Positions 21,229 to 30,959 of a DNA stretch of 64,000 nucleotides are shown piece by piece (position 1 is the first letter of the stretch; every line of letters starts with the position of its first letter). This stretch comes from Enterobacteriaceae bacterium RIT693 (GTDB lineage Bacteria > Pseudomonadota > Gammaproteobacteria > Enterobacterales > Enterobacteriaceae). A program made the translations under genes and the position numbers. Under the pieces are notes generated by a model, which worked only from the letters and a program-made list of their open reading frames with translations, had not been told where the DNA came from and did not search any database. Location of the stretch: NCBI GenBank assembly GCA_009668225.1, contig WJYK01000003.1, positions 392,654-456,653 of the forward strand. Direction: 5' to 3'.

Positions 21229-21525
21229 CGCTATTTATTAAACAAGAATTAAACGCATTTCCTCATCTATTCCCATTTCTTTCTAATAAGCCACATTATA
21301 CCAATGGTTATTGTGTCGCAATTAAGAGACACAGCTAGTAAATAATTCGTAGTTGTGCAAACTTTGTGTTTCGATTATTTATTTCAGGTCAAAAGATTAA
21401 ATCTTTTCTCCTTCTCATTGCGCAATTTTTCTGGCTTTTGAGCTAGAGTTTCTTTAGGATTAATCCCAACTGGCGATTAGTTATACCGATTGTTTGGAAA
21501 TGTTACGATAAGTGGTGTCGATTGT
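21229..21525. other. AT-rich intergenic region upstream of ymiA
   Basis: About 300 bp without a recognisable gene. It is AT-rich and probably holds the promoter for the ymiA-yciX pair; no specific operator was identified. Confidence 0.4.
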
Positions 21526-21666
21526 ATGAGGCTAGCAATGTCATCAGGAAGTGAACAACCGCAAAGGGATCCGGCGCTGAAACGCAAGGCGTGGATAGCG
21601 GTGTTTTTGGTTTCAGCCTTGTTCTGGCTGGTCGTGGCGCTGGTTGCCTGGAAATTTTGGGGGTAG
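21526..21666 (+). CDS. ymiA: Small membrane protein YmiA
   Basis: A 46-codon ORF starting MRLAMSSGSEQPQRDPALKRKAW and followed by one strongly hydrophobic helix (IAVFLVSALFWLVVALVAWKFWG). Charge distribution (KRK before the helix) suggests N-in. It matches the recalled E. coli YmiA in length and pattern; function unknown. An internal ATG at codon 5 could be the true start. It is followed two bases later by yciX. Confidence 0.82.
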   Translation: MRLAMSSGSEQPQRDPALKRKAWIAVFLVSALFWLVVALVAWKFWG

Positions 21667-21668
21667 CC

Positions 21669-21839
21669 ATGTCTACTCGGGATAGGGTTCCTTCACAAAA
21701 AGTCGTTGCCCGCAACAGCGGAAAACCACAAAAGGTTGAGAAAAAAAGCGAAAACACGGCGCCTGAAGGCTGGGAGTTGACCACACAGCAGCAGGCTTTT
21801 ATAGATTTGTTTTCTGAAGACGACAGCAAAAAACAATAA
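21669..21839 (+). CDS. yciX: Small protein YciX
   Basis: A 56-residue basic/acidic soluble protein starting at the ATG at 21669 (MSTRDRVPSQKVVARNSGKPQ) and ending in the conserved QQAFIDLFSEDDSKKQ. The overlapping longer reading beginning at 21591 runs through ymiA in another frame and is rejected. It lies 2 bp behind ymiA, so the two are surely co-transcribed. Function unknown. Confidence 0.82.
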   Translation: MSTRDRVPSQKVVARNSGKPQKVEKKSENTAPEGWELTTQQQAFIDLFSEDDSKKQ

Positions 21840-21996
21840 ATTCGTTATTAAACTGTTTATTTTCTCTACGGACAACGAGTTCAATTTATTTACCGTAGGG
21901 AAACAAGTTATTTACTGATAATTACACGCAGCAATTCATACTGGCGACTGATTAATTAATCAGTCTTATTGCATATTGCAACATCGAGTGAAGTCT

Positions 21997-22095
21997 ATGA
22001 ATAACCACAGCGCCATTAAATACTGGTCCTGGATGGGAGCGTTTGCTCTGTCTGCTTTGTTTTGGATAGAGATGTTTCGTTCTCTTGCTAATTAA
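21997..22095 (+). CDS. ymiC: Very small membrane protein, YmiC-like
   Basis: A 32-codon ORF encoding a single hydrophobic segment with aromatic residues (IKYWSWMGAFALSALFWIEMF). It lies in the same place, between yciX and acnA, as E. coli ymiC, and shares the YWSWMGAF...LFW pattern recalled for that protein. The ribosome site (GAGTGAAG) is modest. Function unknown; it is too short for routine ORF calling. Confidence 0.7.
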   Translation: MNNHSAIKYWSWMGAFALSALFWIEMFRSLAN

Positions 22096-22211
22096 TCTCT
22101 GCACCGCGTGGCTAGCCGCCGGGTGTCATACCGCTAACGACATGTTCAGTAATTAACGATGTACTGTTAAGCACGAATAGCATCAGCAGATAATCTTGTA
22201 TGCTTTGTATC

Positions 22212-22240
22212 ACGCCCTGGCTAACCCCCGGGGCGTTTTT
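22212..22240 (+). terminator. Terminator upstream of acnA
   Basis: Stem ACGCCC / GGGCGT (22212-22217 with 22231-22236), loop of 13 bases, then TTTTTG. It separates the small-ORF cluster from acnA. Confidence 0.7.
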
Positions 22241-22379
22241 GTTTATTCACGGTTAAGCCTCTTCGCGTCATTTATCAATTTGGGTTGTTATCAAATCGTT
22301 ACGACAAGTTTGTGTTATCTTTAATAGTGACCCTGCTGATAATCAGGGCACTCGCTATCCCTGTCATAAAGGAGGAGCT

Positions 22380-25055
22380 ATGTCGTTAACCCTACGCGAA
22401 GCCAGTAAGGACACTCTACGGGCGCTAAATAAAACCTGGCATTACTACAGCCTGCCGCTGGCCGCAAAACAGCTTGGGGATATCAGTCGTTTACCTAAGT
22501 CGCTAAAAGTTTTGCTGGAGAACCTGCTGCGCTGGCAGGATGAAGACTCTGTCACCCGGGAGGATATTCAGGCGCTGGCCGACTGGCTAAAACAGGCCCA
22601 CGCCGACCGCGAAATTGCCTATCGTCCTGCCCGCGTGCTGATGCAGGATTTTACCGGCGTGCCGGCAGTTGTTGACCTTGCTGCCATGCGAGAAGCCGTG
22701 AAGCGTCTCGGCGGTGATGTGGCAAAAGTAAATCCGCTTTCCCCGGTCGATCTTGTTATTGACCACTCCGTTACCGTGGACCATTTTGGCGACAATGACG
22801 CCTTCGAAGAAAACGTTCGCCTTGAAATGGAGCGTAACCACGAGCGCTATGTCTTTTTGCGCTGGGGACAGCAGGCTTTTAGCCGCTTCAGCGTAGTGCC
22901 ACCCGGCACCGGCATCTGCCACCAGGTGAACCTTGAGTACCTGGGCAAAGCCGTCTGGAGCGAAGAACAGAACGGGGAGTTTATTGCTTACCCGGATACG
23001 TTGGTGGGCACCGACTCCCACACGACGATGATCAACGGCCTTGGCGTACTTGGCTGGGGCGTCGGGGGTATTGAAGCCGAGGCCGCAATGCTGGGTCAGC
23101 CTGTCTCTATGCTGATCCCCGATGTTGTCGGCTTTAAGCTTGACGGTAAACTGCGTGAGGGGATCACCGCCACGGACCTGGTACTGACCGTTACCCAGAT
23201 GCTGCGCAAGCACGGCGTGGTCGGCAAATTTGTTGAGTTTTACGGCGATGGCCTTGACTCACTGCCGCTTGCTGACCGGGCGACTATCGCCAACATGTCT
23301 CCAGAATACGGCGCTACCTGTGGCTTCTTCCCGATTGACGGCGTGACCCTCGACTATATGCGCCTCAGCGGGCGCAGCGAAGAGCAGGTTGCGCTGGTTG
23401 AGGCCTATGCGAAGGCGCAAGGCATGTGGCGTAACACCGGCGATGAGCCCGTATTTACCAGCACCCTGGCGCTGAATATGAACGACGTGGAGGCGAGTCT
23501 TGCCGGGCCAAAACGGCCTCAGGATCGCGTCCCACTTGGCGGCGTCCCTCAAGCCTTCGCCGCCAGCAACGAACTGGAAGTGAATGCTTCCCATAAAGAT
23601 CGTAACCCGGTTAATTACACCCTGGGCGGCCATGAATACCCGCTGCCGGATGGCGCGGTAGTGATTGCCGCAATCACTTCCTGTACCAACACTTCAAACC
23701 CGAGCGTGCTAATGGCCGCGGGGCTGCTGGCGAAAAAAGCTGTCAAACTCGGGCTGAAGCCGCAGCCATGGGTAAAGGCTTCGCTTGCGCCGGGCTCGAA
23801 GGTGGTATCTGACTACCTGGCGAAAGCGAAATTAACACCGTATCTCGATGAGTTAGGCTTTAACCTGGTTGGCTACGGCTGTACAACCTGCATCGGTAAT
23901 TCGGGTCCGTTGCCGGATCCTATCGAGCAGGCGATTAAAAAAGGCGATCTCACCGTTGGCGCGGTGCTCTCTGGTAACCGTAACTTTGAGGGGCGTATTC
24001 ATCCGCTGGTAAAAACGAACTGGCTGGCATCTCCGCCGCTTGTGGTGGCCTATGCGCTTGCCGGGAACATGAATATTGACCTGACCAAAGAGCCGTTGGG
24101 GCATGATGAAACCGGCGCCCCGATTTATCTGAAAGACATTTGGCCGGGTAGCCAGGAAATTGCCACCGCCGTCGCGCAGGTGACCACTGATATGTTCCGC
24201 AAAGAGTACGCTGAGGTATTCGAAGGCACTGAGGAGTGGCGCAGTATCGAAGTAGAACGCTCGGCAACCTACGGCTGGCAGGATGACTCAACCTATATCC
24301 GGCTGTCGCCGTTCTTTGACGATATGGGCGCAGAGCCTAAACCTGTGGAAGATATTCATGGTGCCAGGGTGCTCGCCATGCTCGGGGATTCTGTCACCAC
24401 TGACCATATCTCTCCGGCTGGCAGCATCAAGCCTGACAGTCCTGCAGGGCGCTATCTGCAGGGGCATGGCGTTGAGCGCGGGGACTTTAACTCCTACGGT
24501 TCGCGCCGGGGCAACCACGAAGTGATGATGCGCGGGACGTTTGCCAACATCCGTATTCGTAACGAAATGGTGCCGGGTATTGAAGGCGGTATGACGCGGC
24601 TGCTGCCGGGCGAAGAGGTACTTTCCATTTATGACGCGGCGATGCGTTATAAAGAGCAGGGAGTGCCGTTGGCCGTAGTTGCCGGTAAAGAGTACGGCTC
24701 CGGCTCAAGCCGTGACTGGGCGGCGAAAGGGCCTCGTTTGTTGGGGGTTCGGGTCGTTATCGCCGAATCTTTCGAGCGCATTCACCGCTCTAACCTTATC
24801 GGTATGGGCATTTTACCGCTTGAGTTCCCTCAGGGCGTAACGCGTAAAACACTTGGCTTAACGGGGGAGGAAAAGCTGGATATTAACGGGTTAAATCAGC
24901 TGAAACCTGGCATGGAGGTCCCCGTCACGCTGACCTTTGACGATGGGCGTAAGCAGGTTATTGACTGCCGCTGCCGTATCGATACCGGTAATGAGCTTAC
25001 CTATTTCCGCCACGATGGCATCCTGCACTACGTGATTAGAAACATGCTGAAGTAA
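22380..25055 (+). CDS. acnA: Aconitate hydratase A
   Basis: An 891-residue [4Fe-4S] aconitase, same length as E. coli AcnA, the stress and stationary-phase isozyme interconverting citrate and isocitrate; the apo form can bind mRNA. Cluster ligands are visible: Cys in [16 protein letters not shown] and the pair in [16 protein letters not shown]. Substrate-site motifs include [25 protein letters not shown] and the C-terminal swivel domain [15 protein letters not shown]. The ATG follows AAGGAGGAGCT. A bidirectional hairpin separates it from ribA. Confidence 0.98.
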   Translation: MSLTLREASKDTLRALNKTWHYYSLPLAAKQLGDISRLPKSLKVLLENLLRWQDEDSVTREDIQALADWLKQAHADREIAYRPARVLMQDFTGVPAVVDLAAMREAVKRLGGDVAKVNPLSPVDLVIDHSVTVDHFGDNDAFEENVRLEMERNHERYVFLRWGQQAFSRFSVVPPGTGICHQVNLEYLGKAVWSEEQNGEFIAYPDTLVGTDSHTTMINGLGVLGWGVGGIEAEAAMLGQPVSMLIPDVVGFKLDGKLREGITATDLVLTVTQMLRKHGVVGKFVEFYGDGLDSLPLADRATIANMSPEYGATCGFFPIDGVTLDYMRLSGRSEEQVALVEAYAKAQGMWRNTGDEPVFTSTLALNMNDVEASLAGPKRPQDRVPLGGVPQAFAASNELEVNASHKDRNPVNYTLGGHEYPLPDGAVVIAAITSCTNTSNPSVLMAAGLLAKKAVKLGLKPQPWVKASLAPGSKVVSDYLAKAKLTPYLDELGFNLVGYGCTTCIGNSGPLPDPIEQAIKKGDLTVGAVLSGNRNFEGRIHPLVKTNWLASPPLVVAYALAGNMNIDLTKEPLGHDETGAPIYLKDIWPGSQEIATAVAQVTTDMFRKEYAEVFEGTEEWRSIEVERSATYGWQDDSTYIRLSPFFDDMGAEPKPVEDIHGARVLAMLGDSVTTDHISPAGSIKPDSPAGRYLQGHGVERGDFNSYGSRRGNHEVMMRGTFANIRIRNEMVPGIEGGMTRLLPGEEVLSIYDAAMRYKEQGVPLAVVAGKEYGSGSSRDWAAKGPRLLGVRVVIAESFERIHRSNLIGMGILPLEFPQGVTRKTLGLTGEEKLDINGLNQLKPGMEVPVTLTFDDGRKQVIDCRCRIDTGNELTYFRHDGILHYVIRNMLK

Positions 25056-25060
25056 GAAAT

Positions 25061-25086
25061 AAAAAAGCCCCGGAAGGGGCTTTTTT
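25061..25086. terminator. Bidirectional terminator between acnA and ribA
   Basis: AAAAAAGCCCC / GGGGCTTTTTT with a loop of only four bases (GGAA), giving A/T runs on both sides; it can end both convergent transcripts. Confidence 0.92.
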
Positions 25087-25101
25087 ATTAAACCAGCGGT
25101 T

Positions 25102-25692
25102 TTACTCAGACAGCAGATGGCCCATTTTGGCGGCTTTGGTGTCCAGGTAGTGCGCATTTTTCGGGTTACGGCCAACGATCAGCGGCACGCGCTCAACGAT
25201 ATTGATCCCAGCCTCGGTGAGTATCTCGACCTTTTTCGGGTTATTGGTCAGCAACCGCACAGCGTCTACGCCCAGCAGCTTGAACATGTCGGCGCACAGA
25301 GTGAAGTCGCGCTCATCGGCCGCGAAGCCGAGCTGGTGGTTAGCCTCTACCGTGTCGTAGCCTTTATCCTGCAGCGCATAGGCGCGGATTTTATTCAGTA
25401 GGCCAATATTGCGGCCTTCCTGGCGATGGTAAAGCAGCACGCCACGACCCTGCTCGGCAATTTGCGTCAGCGCCGCTTCAAGCTGAAAGCCACAGTCACA
25501 GCGCAGGCTGAACAGGGCATCACCGGTTAAGCACTCGGAGTGAACGCGCGCGAGAACAGGTTGTTCCCCGCTAATATCACCGAAAACCAGGGCAACATGA
25601 TCCTGCCCGGTTGCCACTTCTTCAAAACCCACCATCAGGAAATCGCCCCATGGGGTTGGCAGTTTGGCTTCTGCCACTCGTTTAAGCTGCAT
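25102..25692 (-). CDS. ribA: GTP cyclohydrolase II
   Basis: A 196-residue zinc enzyme doing the first step of riboflavin synthesis (GTP to diaminohydroxyphosphoribosylaminopyrimidine, formate and PPi). The ATG at 25692 ([16 protein letters not shown]) gives the E. coli length; the longer reading to 25773 lacks conservation. Zinc-binding Cys are in [21 protein letters not shown], and the active-site region [22 protein letters not shown] is intact. It is convergent with acnA and divergent from pgpB. Confidence 0.97.
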   Translation of the reverse strand: MQLKRVAEAKLPTPWGDFLMVGFEEVATGQDHVALVFGDISGEQPVLARVHSECLTGDALFSLRCDCGFQLEAALTQIAEQGRGVLLYHRQEGRNIGLLNKIRAYALQDKGYDTVEANHQLGFAADERDFTLCADMFKLLGVDAVRLLTNNPKKVEILTEAGINIVERVPLIVGRNPKNAHYLDTKAAKMGHLLSE

Positions 25693-25898
25693 GTGATTCT
25701 CCAGGTACTTATATCGACACCGCAGTGTCTGCCAGCGGTCTGGCCTGTACGTTACTGCCGGACATTTTGCCATAACGCGCAGTACTTCGCTTCATTGGCG
25801 GATTAAAAAGCCATTTTTGCCAATTATCATGAAGCGGTTTAGCCATCGCGGACATTTTTCGGTTATTCTTTAAGGGCTTTCATTACCATGAGGTCTTC

Positions 25899-26663
25899 AT
25901 GCAGGCAATCGCACAACGCATCGCAGCAGGCACAATTCTTCTGTTAATCATGCCGTTAATCGTCTGGTTCAGCGGCTGGCAATGGACCCCAGGTGGCAAT
26001 GAAAGCCTGTTAAAGATGCTTTATTGGGTCACTGAAACCGTGACTCAGCCCTGGGGAGTAATTACCCATGTTGTTTTGTGCGTGTGGTTTCTGTGGTGCC
26101 TGCGTTATCGGCTTAAACCTGCGCTGATGTTATTTGCTATCCTCGCGGCTGCTATCCTTATCGGTCAGGGCATTAAGTCTGTTATTAAGAATAAAGTGCA
26201 GGAACCTCGCCCGTTTGTCGCGTGGCTCGAAAAAACTCACCATATCCCCACCGACGAGTTCTACAATTTAAAGCGAACACAGCGTGCTGAACTGGTCAAG
26301 GAACAGCTTGATGGGCAGCAAGAGATCCCCGTCTGGTTGCGTAATCACTGGCAGTTTGAGACCGGGTTTGCGTTTCCCTCGGGCCATACGATGTTCGCTG
26401 CCAGCTGGGCGCTTTTGGGCGTAGGGTTGCTTTGGCCTCGCAGGCGGACGTTTACCCTTGTGGTTTTATTAGTATGGGCAACGGGTGTTATGGGAAGCCG
26501 TCTGATGCTTGGAATGCACTGGCCGCGTGATTTAGCCGTGGCCACGGTTATCTCCGCTCTGTTGGTGATACTGGCGACCTGGCTTGCTCAGCGCTGGTGT
26601 GGTCCGCTTACGCCACAGGTTGAAGAAGCCCAGGAAATAGCCGAACGAAGCGAAAAAACTTGA
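25899..26663 (+). CDS. pgpB: Phosphatidylglycerophosphatase B
   Basis: A 254-residue PAP2-family membrane phosphatase that dephosphorylates PGP and also undecaprenyl pyrophosphate, phosphatidate and lyso-PA. It has six hydrophobic segments. The three phosphatase motifs are visible: KNKVQEPRP (C1), FPSGHTMFAASW (C2) and SRLMLGMHWPRDL (C3). Length equals the E. coli protein. It is followed by lapA-lapB, as in E. coli. Confidence 0.96.
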   Translation: MQAIAQRIAAGTILLLIMPLIVWFSGWQWTPGGNESLLKMLYWVTETVTQPWGVITHVVLCVWFLWCLRYRLKPALMLFAILAAAILIGQGIKSVIKNKVQEPRPFVAWLEKTHHIPTDEFYNLKRTQRAELVKEQLDGQQEIPVWLRNHWQFETGFAFPSGHTMFAASWALLGVGLLWPRRRTFTLVVLLVWATGVMGSRLMLGMHWPRDLAVATVISALLVILATWLAQRWCGPLTPQVEEAQEIAERSEKT

Positions 26664-26803
26664 GAATAGTGTTTTAACCCCCATTTCTTATGAATTGGCG
26701 GTGGTTTTTGGATTCCCCGGTTTCGCCTGAAATGGTAATTTATACCTCCGGGATTCACTTTTGGCCTGGCTGAGTCCTCTGTGACCACATAACGGGATGT
26801 AAT

Positions 26804-27109
26804 GTGAAATATTTATTCATTTTCTTACTGGTACTTGCCATCTTTGTGGTGTCCGTCACGCTGGGGGCACAAAACGATCAGGTGGTGAACTTTAACTACC
26901 TGCTGGCGCAGGGCGAGTATCGTGTTTCAACTCTGCTGGCCACGCTGTTTGCCGCAGGCTTTATCATTGGATGGCTGATCTGCGGTCTGTTCTGGCTGCG
27001 AGTCCGCGTTTCGCTGGCCCGTGCCGAGCGCAAAATTAAACGTCTTGAGCAGCAGGTAACTCCCGCCGCTGATGTTTCGGCACCCGTTGTGCCGGCTGTG
27101 AAGGAATAA
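26804..27109 (+). CDS. lapA: Lipopolysaccharide assembly protein A
   Basis: A 101-residue inner-membrane protein with two N-terminal hydrophobic helices and a cytoplasmic basic coiled stretch (RVRVSLARAERKIKRLEQQV). With LapB it controls LpxC turnover by FtsH. The start is GTG (26804), as in E. coli YciS, giving MKYLFIFLLVLAIFVVSVTLGAQND. It is 6 bp ahead of lapB and co-transcribed. Confidence 0.95.
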   Translation: MKYLFIFLLVLAIFVVSVTLGAQNDQVVNFNYLLAQGEYRVSTLLATLFAAGFIIGWLICGLFWLRVRVSLARAERKIKRLEQQVTPAADVSAPVVPAVKE

Positions 27110-27115
27110 GCCTCT

Positions 27116-28285
27116 ATGTTGGAACTGCTGTTTCTGCTGTTACCCGTTGCGGCCGCTTATGGCTGGTACATGGGGCGCAGAAGTGCGTTACAAGACAAAC
27201 AGCAGGAAGCCAGCCGCCTTTCTCGCGACTACGTGGCGGGGGTGAACTTCCTGCTGGCCAACCAGCAGGACAAAGCGGTCGATCTGTTCCTCGATATGCT
27301 CAAAGAGGACACCGGCACCGTCGAAGCCCACCTTACGCTAGGCAACCTCTTCCGCCAGCGTGGCGAAGTTGATCGCGCCATTCGTATCCACCAGTCCTTG
27401 ATGGAAAGCGCGTCGCTGAACTATGACCAGCGCCTGCTTGCCGTTCAGCAGCTTGGCAAAGACTACATGGCCGCCGGGCTTTATGATCGCGCGGAAGACA
27501 TGTTCAGCCAGCTTATCGACGAGACCGACTTCCGGGTTAGCGCGCTGCAGCAGCTGCTGCAAATTCACCAGGCAACCAGCGACTGGCAGAAGGCTATCGA
27601 CGTTGCTGAAAGGCTGGTGAAACTCGGTAAAGATAAGCAGCGTGTGGAAATCGCTCACTTCTACTGCGAACTTGCGCTGCAAAATATCGGCAATGATGAT
27701 TCAGATAAGGCCATGTCGCTGCTGAAGAAGGGCGCGGCGGCGGACAGAAACTGCGCTCGGGTTTCCATCATGATGGGCCGAATCTTCATGGAAAAGAGCG
27801 AGTATGCAAAAGCGGTGGACTCGCTGAAGCGCGTAATTGAGCAGGACAGCGAGCTGGTCAGTGAAACGCTTGAGATGCTGCAGGTTTGCTATCAGCAGCT
27901 CGACAAGCCTGATGAATGGGAAGCTTTCCTCAAACGTTGTGTGGAAGAAAACAGCGGGGCGGTGGGCGAACTCATGCTGGCGAGTATTCTCGAGCAAAAA
28001 GAGGGCGCAGAAACGGCTCAGCTGTACATCAACCGTCAGCTACAGCGTCATCCTACGATGCGAGTGTTCCATCGCCTGATGGACTACCACCTGCACGAGG
28101 CGGAGGAAGGGCGAGCAAAAGAGAGCCTGATGGTACTGCGTGACATGGTCGGCGAACAAATTCGCACCAAGCCACGCTATCGCTGTCAGAAATGCGGCTT
28201 CACCGCCTACACCATGTACTGGCATTGCCCATCGTGCCGCGCGTGGTCGACGGTCAAACCTATCCGTGGGCTGGACGGGCAGTAG
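27116..28285 (+). CDS. lapB: Lipopolysaccharide assembly protein B (YciM)
   Basis: A 389-residue protein with an N-terminal membrane anchor (LLFLLLPVAAAYGWYMG), a series of TPR repeats from about residue 35 to 330, and a C-terminal rubredoxin-type metal knuckle (CQKCGF...WHCPSCRAW). It acts as an adaptor presenting LpxC to FtsH and so limits LPS synthesis; essential in E. coli. Length is the same as E. coli. Confidence 0.97.
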   Translation: MLELLFLLLPVAAAYGWYMGRRSALQDKQQEASRLSRDYVAGVNFLLANQQDKAVDLFLDMLKEDTGTVEAHLTLGNLFRQRGEVDRAIRIHQSLMESASLNYDQRLLAVQQLGKDYMAAGLYDRAEDMFSQLIDETDFRVSALQQLLQIHQATSDWQKAIDVAERLVKLGKDKQRVEIAHFYCELALQNIGNDDSDKAMSLLKKGAAADRNCARVSIMMGRIFMEKSEYAKAVDSLKRVIEQDSELVSETLEMLQVCYQQLDKPDEWEAFLKRCVEENSGAVGELMLASILEQKEGAETAQLYINRQLQRHPTMRVFHRLMDYHLHEAEEGRAKESLMVLRDMVGEQIRTKPRYRCQKCGFTAYTMYWHCPSCRAWSTVKPIRGLDGQ

Positions 28286-28484
28286 TCGTCCACGGTATTT
28301 TTTAAAACACTGCACTTTAGTTACAACATACTATTGTGTTCTGATTATCCCCATACCTCACCTCAGTGCAACTATCGCTTAGCAGGGCACAATCGCGGCT
28401 GTGAATTTGTCGGTCTGGCGGGTAGAATGCTGCCGTTTAACTTTTTTGCGCCGCGCTGGTGCCCAACAGTCAGAAGGTTTTGCC

Positions 28485-29222
28485 ATGAACTCAACTGCGT
28501 CATCCTCCTCCCGTGTTGCCACTGAATCACCGATTGTCGTTGCACTTGATTACGATAACCGCGATAGCGCGCTGGCCTTCGTTGACCGTATCGATCCCCG
28601 CGATTGCCGCCTGAAGGTGGGCAAAGAGATGTTCACGCTGTTTGGCCCGCAGCTGGTGGGGGATTTGCATCAGCGTGGTTTTGACGTTTTCCTGGATTTG
28701 AAATTCCACGATATCCCTAACACCACCGCGCGTGCGGTTGCGGCCGCGGCGGAAATGGGCGTGTGGATGGTAAACGTTCATGCTACCGGTGGCGCACGTA
28801 TGATGCGTGCTGCAAAAGAAGCGCTGGCTCCCTTTGGTGAAGATGCTCCGTTGCTGATTGCCGTTACCGTTCTCACCAGCATGGAAGCCAGCGATCTGGC
28901 TGATTTAGGCATTAATGCCAACCCGGCGGATTATGCTGAGCGCCTGGCTACCCTGACAAAAGAGTGCGGTCTGGATGGCGTAGTGTGTTCCGCGCAGGAA
29001 GCCGTTCGCTTCAAGGCTGCATTAGGTCACGAGTTTAAGCTGGTCACGCCGGGTATTCGTCCAGTAGGCAGTGATGCCGGCGACCAGCGCCGCATTATGA
29101 CGCCGCAGCAGGCTCAGCAGGCAGGCGTAGATTTTATGGTTATCGGGCGTCCGATCACTCAATCCGCCGATCCTGCTCGAACGCTGCGTGATATCCGCGC
29201 ATCTCTGGCGCTGGAGGCATAA
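28485..29222 (+). CDS. pyrF: Orotidine 5'-phosphate decarboxylase
   Basis: A 245-residue TIM-barrel enzyme making UMP from OMP. The ATG at 28485 ([25 protein letters not shown]) matches E. coli length; the upstream in-frame extension from 28401 is not conserved. The catalytic K-D-x-K-x-x-D region is [14 protein letters not shown], and the phosphate site is in [20 protein letters not shown]. Its stop overlaps the yciH start by one base. Confidence 0.97.
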   Translation: MNSTASSSSRVATESPIVVALDYDNRDSALAFVDRIDPRDCRLKVGKEMFTLFGPQLVGDLHQRGFDVFLDLKFHDIPNTTARAVAAAAEMGVWMVNVHATGGARMMRAAKEALAPFGEDAPLLIAVTVLTSMEASDLADLGINANPADYAERLATLTKECGLDGVVCSAQEAVRFKAALGHEFKLVTPGIRPVGSDAGDQRRIMTPQQAQQAGVDFMVIGRPITQSADPARTLRDIRASLALEA

Positions 29223-29548
29223 TGAAAGACGATAACAGCCGTCTTGTCTATTCCACGGCAATCGGCCGTATTGATGAGCCTAAAACCGAAGTCCAGCGTC
29301 CAAAAGGCGACGGGATCGTTCGTATCCAGAAGCAAACCAGCGGGCGTAAGGGGAAGGGCGTTTGCCTGATTACCGGTATCGATGCCGATGATACGACGCT
29401 TGCCAGCATTGCGGCCGAGCTTAAGAAGAAGTGCGGCTGCGGCGGAGCGGTAAAAGACGGCGTAATCGAAATCCAGGGCGACAAGCGTGATTTGATAAAG
29501 TCACTGCTGGAAGCGAAGGGAATGAAGGTTAAACTCGCGGGTGGTTAA
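29222..29548 (+). CDS. yciH: SUI1/eIF1-like protein YciH
   Basis: A 108-residue homologue of eukaryotic initiation factor eIF1; in E. coli it can affect start-codon discrimination and is not essential. The SUI1 core is clear: GKGVCLITGIDADDTTLASIAAELKKKCGCGGAVKDGVIEIQGD. The start overlaps the pyrF stop (TAATG). A terminator lies 23 bp downstream. Confidence 0.95.
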   Translation: MKDDNSRLVYSTAIGRIDEPKTEVQRPKGDGIVRIQKQTSGRKGKGVCLITGIDADDTTLASIAAELKKKCGCGGAVKDGVIEIQGDKRDLIKSLLEAKGMKVKLAGG

Positions 29549-29571
29549 TCCGTTTAAAATATTAATTAATG

Positions 29572-29600
29572 GGCCACGGTAAATACCGTGGCCTTTTATT
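29572..29600 (+). terminator. pyrF-yciH terminator
   Basis: Perfect stem GGCCACGGT / ACCGTGGCC (29572-29580 with 29585-29593), loop AAAT, then TTTTATTTT. Confidence 0.9.
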
Positions 29601-29680
29601 TTAACTGCTGTTAGTCAGACCTGAAAAATTAACACGTAATGAATTCGTCAAAGCGGGTTAGCTTTTGCCGGCGTCCTGCC

Positions 29681-29902
29681 TTATTTACCCACCTGGTGAC
29701 CGATAATACCGCCTACCGCCGCCCCGCCAAGGGTTCCCAACGTGCTGCCATCGGTCAGCACTGCGCCACCCAGCGCACCGGCACCTGCGCCGATTGCCGT
29801 GTTGCGGTCACGCTTAGACCAGTTAGAGCATGCACTTAGGGACATTGCGAGGGTTATAGCCAGCATTGCAGCGGCCACTTTTTTGTTATTTAAGGTCATC
29901 AT
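29681..29902 (-). CDS. osmB: Osmotically inducible lipoprotein OsmB
   Basis: A 73-residue outer-membrane lipoprotein induced by high osmolarity and stationary phase in E. coli. The signal peptide ends in the lipobox MSLSACSN (Cys acylated), and the mature part is the glycine-rich zipper NTAIGAGAGALGGAVLTDGSTLGTLGGAAVGGIIGHQVGK. The sequence is nearly the E. coli one after the lipobox. Its N-terminus (MMTLNNKKVAAAML) differs slightly. Confidence 0.95.
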   Translation of the reverse strand: MMTLNNKKVAAAMLAITLAMSLSACSNWSKRDRNTAIGAGAGALGGAVLTDGSTLGTLGGAAVGGIIGHQVGK

Positions 29903-30126
29903 ACTTTCTCCAGAATAATTGATTCACGGAAGCCAGTCTCAGTTAAGTATAGTAACAATTCACCACTTTACCGGGCGGGTCGTGAAACGATGTCGCGATA
30001 TAAGCTCAAAAAACAGCAGGTGTGTTTATTACTCCCTGTTATATCGCTAAATTCTATTCTAAATCTCCCCTGAGATTAACACAGGTAAAAACTCTTAATT
30101 ACAGCGTGGGATAATTCTGAGAGAGG

Positions 30127-30149
30127 AAAAGCCCGTGTCCGACACGGGC
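30127..30149 (-). terminator. Terminator of the pflE-pflF-yciT unit
   Basis: On the minus strand GCCCGTGT-CGG-ACACGGGC followed by TTTTCC, 9 bp past the yciT stop. It supports yciT as the last gene of the unit. Confidence 0.8.
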
Positions 30150-30157
30150 AAAAGGCT

Positions 30158-30916
30158 TTAAACGGCGGCGTAAGGATCGACGATATCGACCTGAAGATTG
30201 GCCGCTTTAAGCTGCGCCAGGGTTTCCTCGCTAATCGCCGCGTCGGTAATCACACGGTTGAAGCGTGCAATTGGGCCTAGCGTATAAGGGTGCATGTTGC
30301 CAAACTTGCTGCTGTCCGTCAGCACGATAGCCTCGCTGCCTTTCTCCAGCACCGAATTCACCACATCTGTACGTAGCATATCGCGACCGGTGAAGCCGGT
30401 TTCAGGCAAGAAGCCGTCGATGCCGATAAAAGCCTTACTGAAATGCAGTTGCTGGATAAACTGGCGGGTCAGCGGGCCGACCATACTTTCACTTTTCTTC
30501 TGATAGATACCACCGACCAGGATTACTTCGCAGTCGGTATCTTTCAGCAGATGTGCGATGTAGCTGCTGACGGTGATCAGCGTAACGTTTTTCTGTTCCG
30601 CCAACGTGCGGGCGAGCAGGGCGTTACTGCTGCCGTTCTCGATAAATACCGTTTCACCGTCATTCACCAGCGATGCGGCATATTGCGCAAGCTGCAGTTT
30701 GAGGGTGTAGTTATTCATCATACGGGTTTCAACGTCATCGCTATCCAGCGGGACGGCAAAACCATGGGTGCGTCGCAGGTAATTATTTTTTTCCAGCAGG
30801 TTTAAATCCTGGCGAATGGTGACTTCTGAAACGCCGGTTGTTTTCGCCAGGGAGGCCACGCTAACCCGGCCCTGATCGATGACCATTTGCAGAATAATTT
30901 GTTGTCTTGAGTTCAT
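30158..30916 (-). CDS. yciT: DeoR-family transcriptional regulator YciT
   Basis: A 252-residue DeoR/GlpR-type regulator. The N-terminal HTH is [50 protein letters not shown], and the C-terminal sugar-phosphate sensor has [14 protein letters not shown] and the DGF...[10 protein letters not shown] block. In E. coli YciT stands alone near osmB with no clear target. Here it begins 43 bp after the glycyl radical enzyme gene in the same orientation, with no terminator between. The context suggests it senses a sugar phosphate of that pathway and controls the divergent promoter at 34298-34431 (inference). Confidence 0.92.
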   Translation of the reverse strand: MNSRQQIILQMVIDQGRVSVASLAKTTGVSEVTIRQDLNLLEKNNYLRRTHGFAVPLDSDDVETRMMNNYTLKLQLAQYAASLVNDGETVFIENGSSNALLARTLAEQKNVTLITVSSYIAHLLKDTDCEVILVGGIYQKKSESMVGPLTRQFIQQLHFSKAFIGIDGFLPETGFTGRDMLRTDVVNSVLEKGSEAIVLTDSSKFGNMHPYTLGPIARFNRVITDAAISEETLAQLKAANLQVDIVDPYAAV

Positions 30917-30959
30917 GTCAGCCAGTAGTCAGGCGGTGGGGTTAACCACCGCCTTCTCG

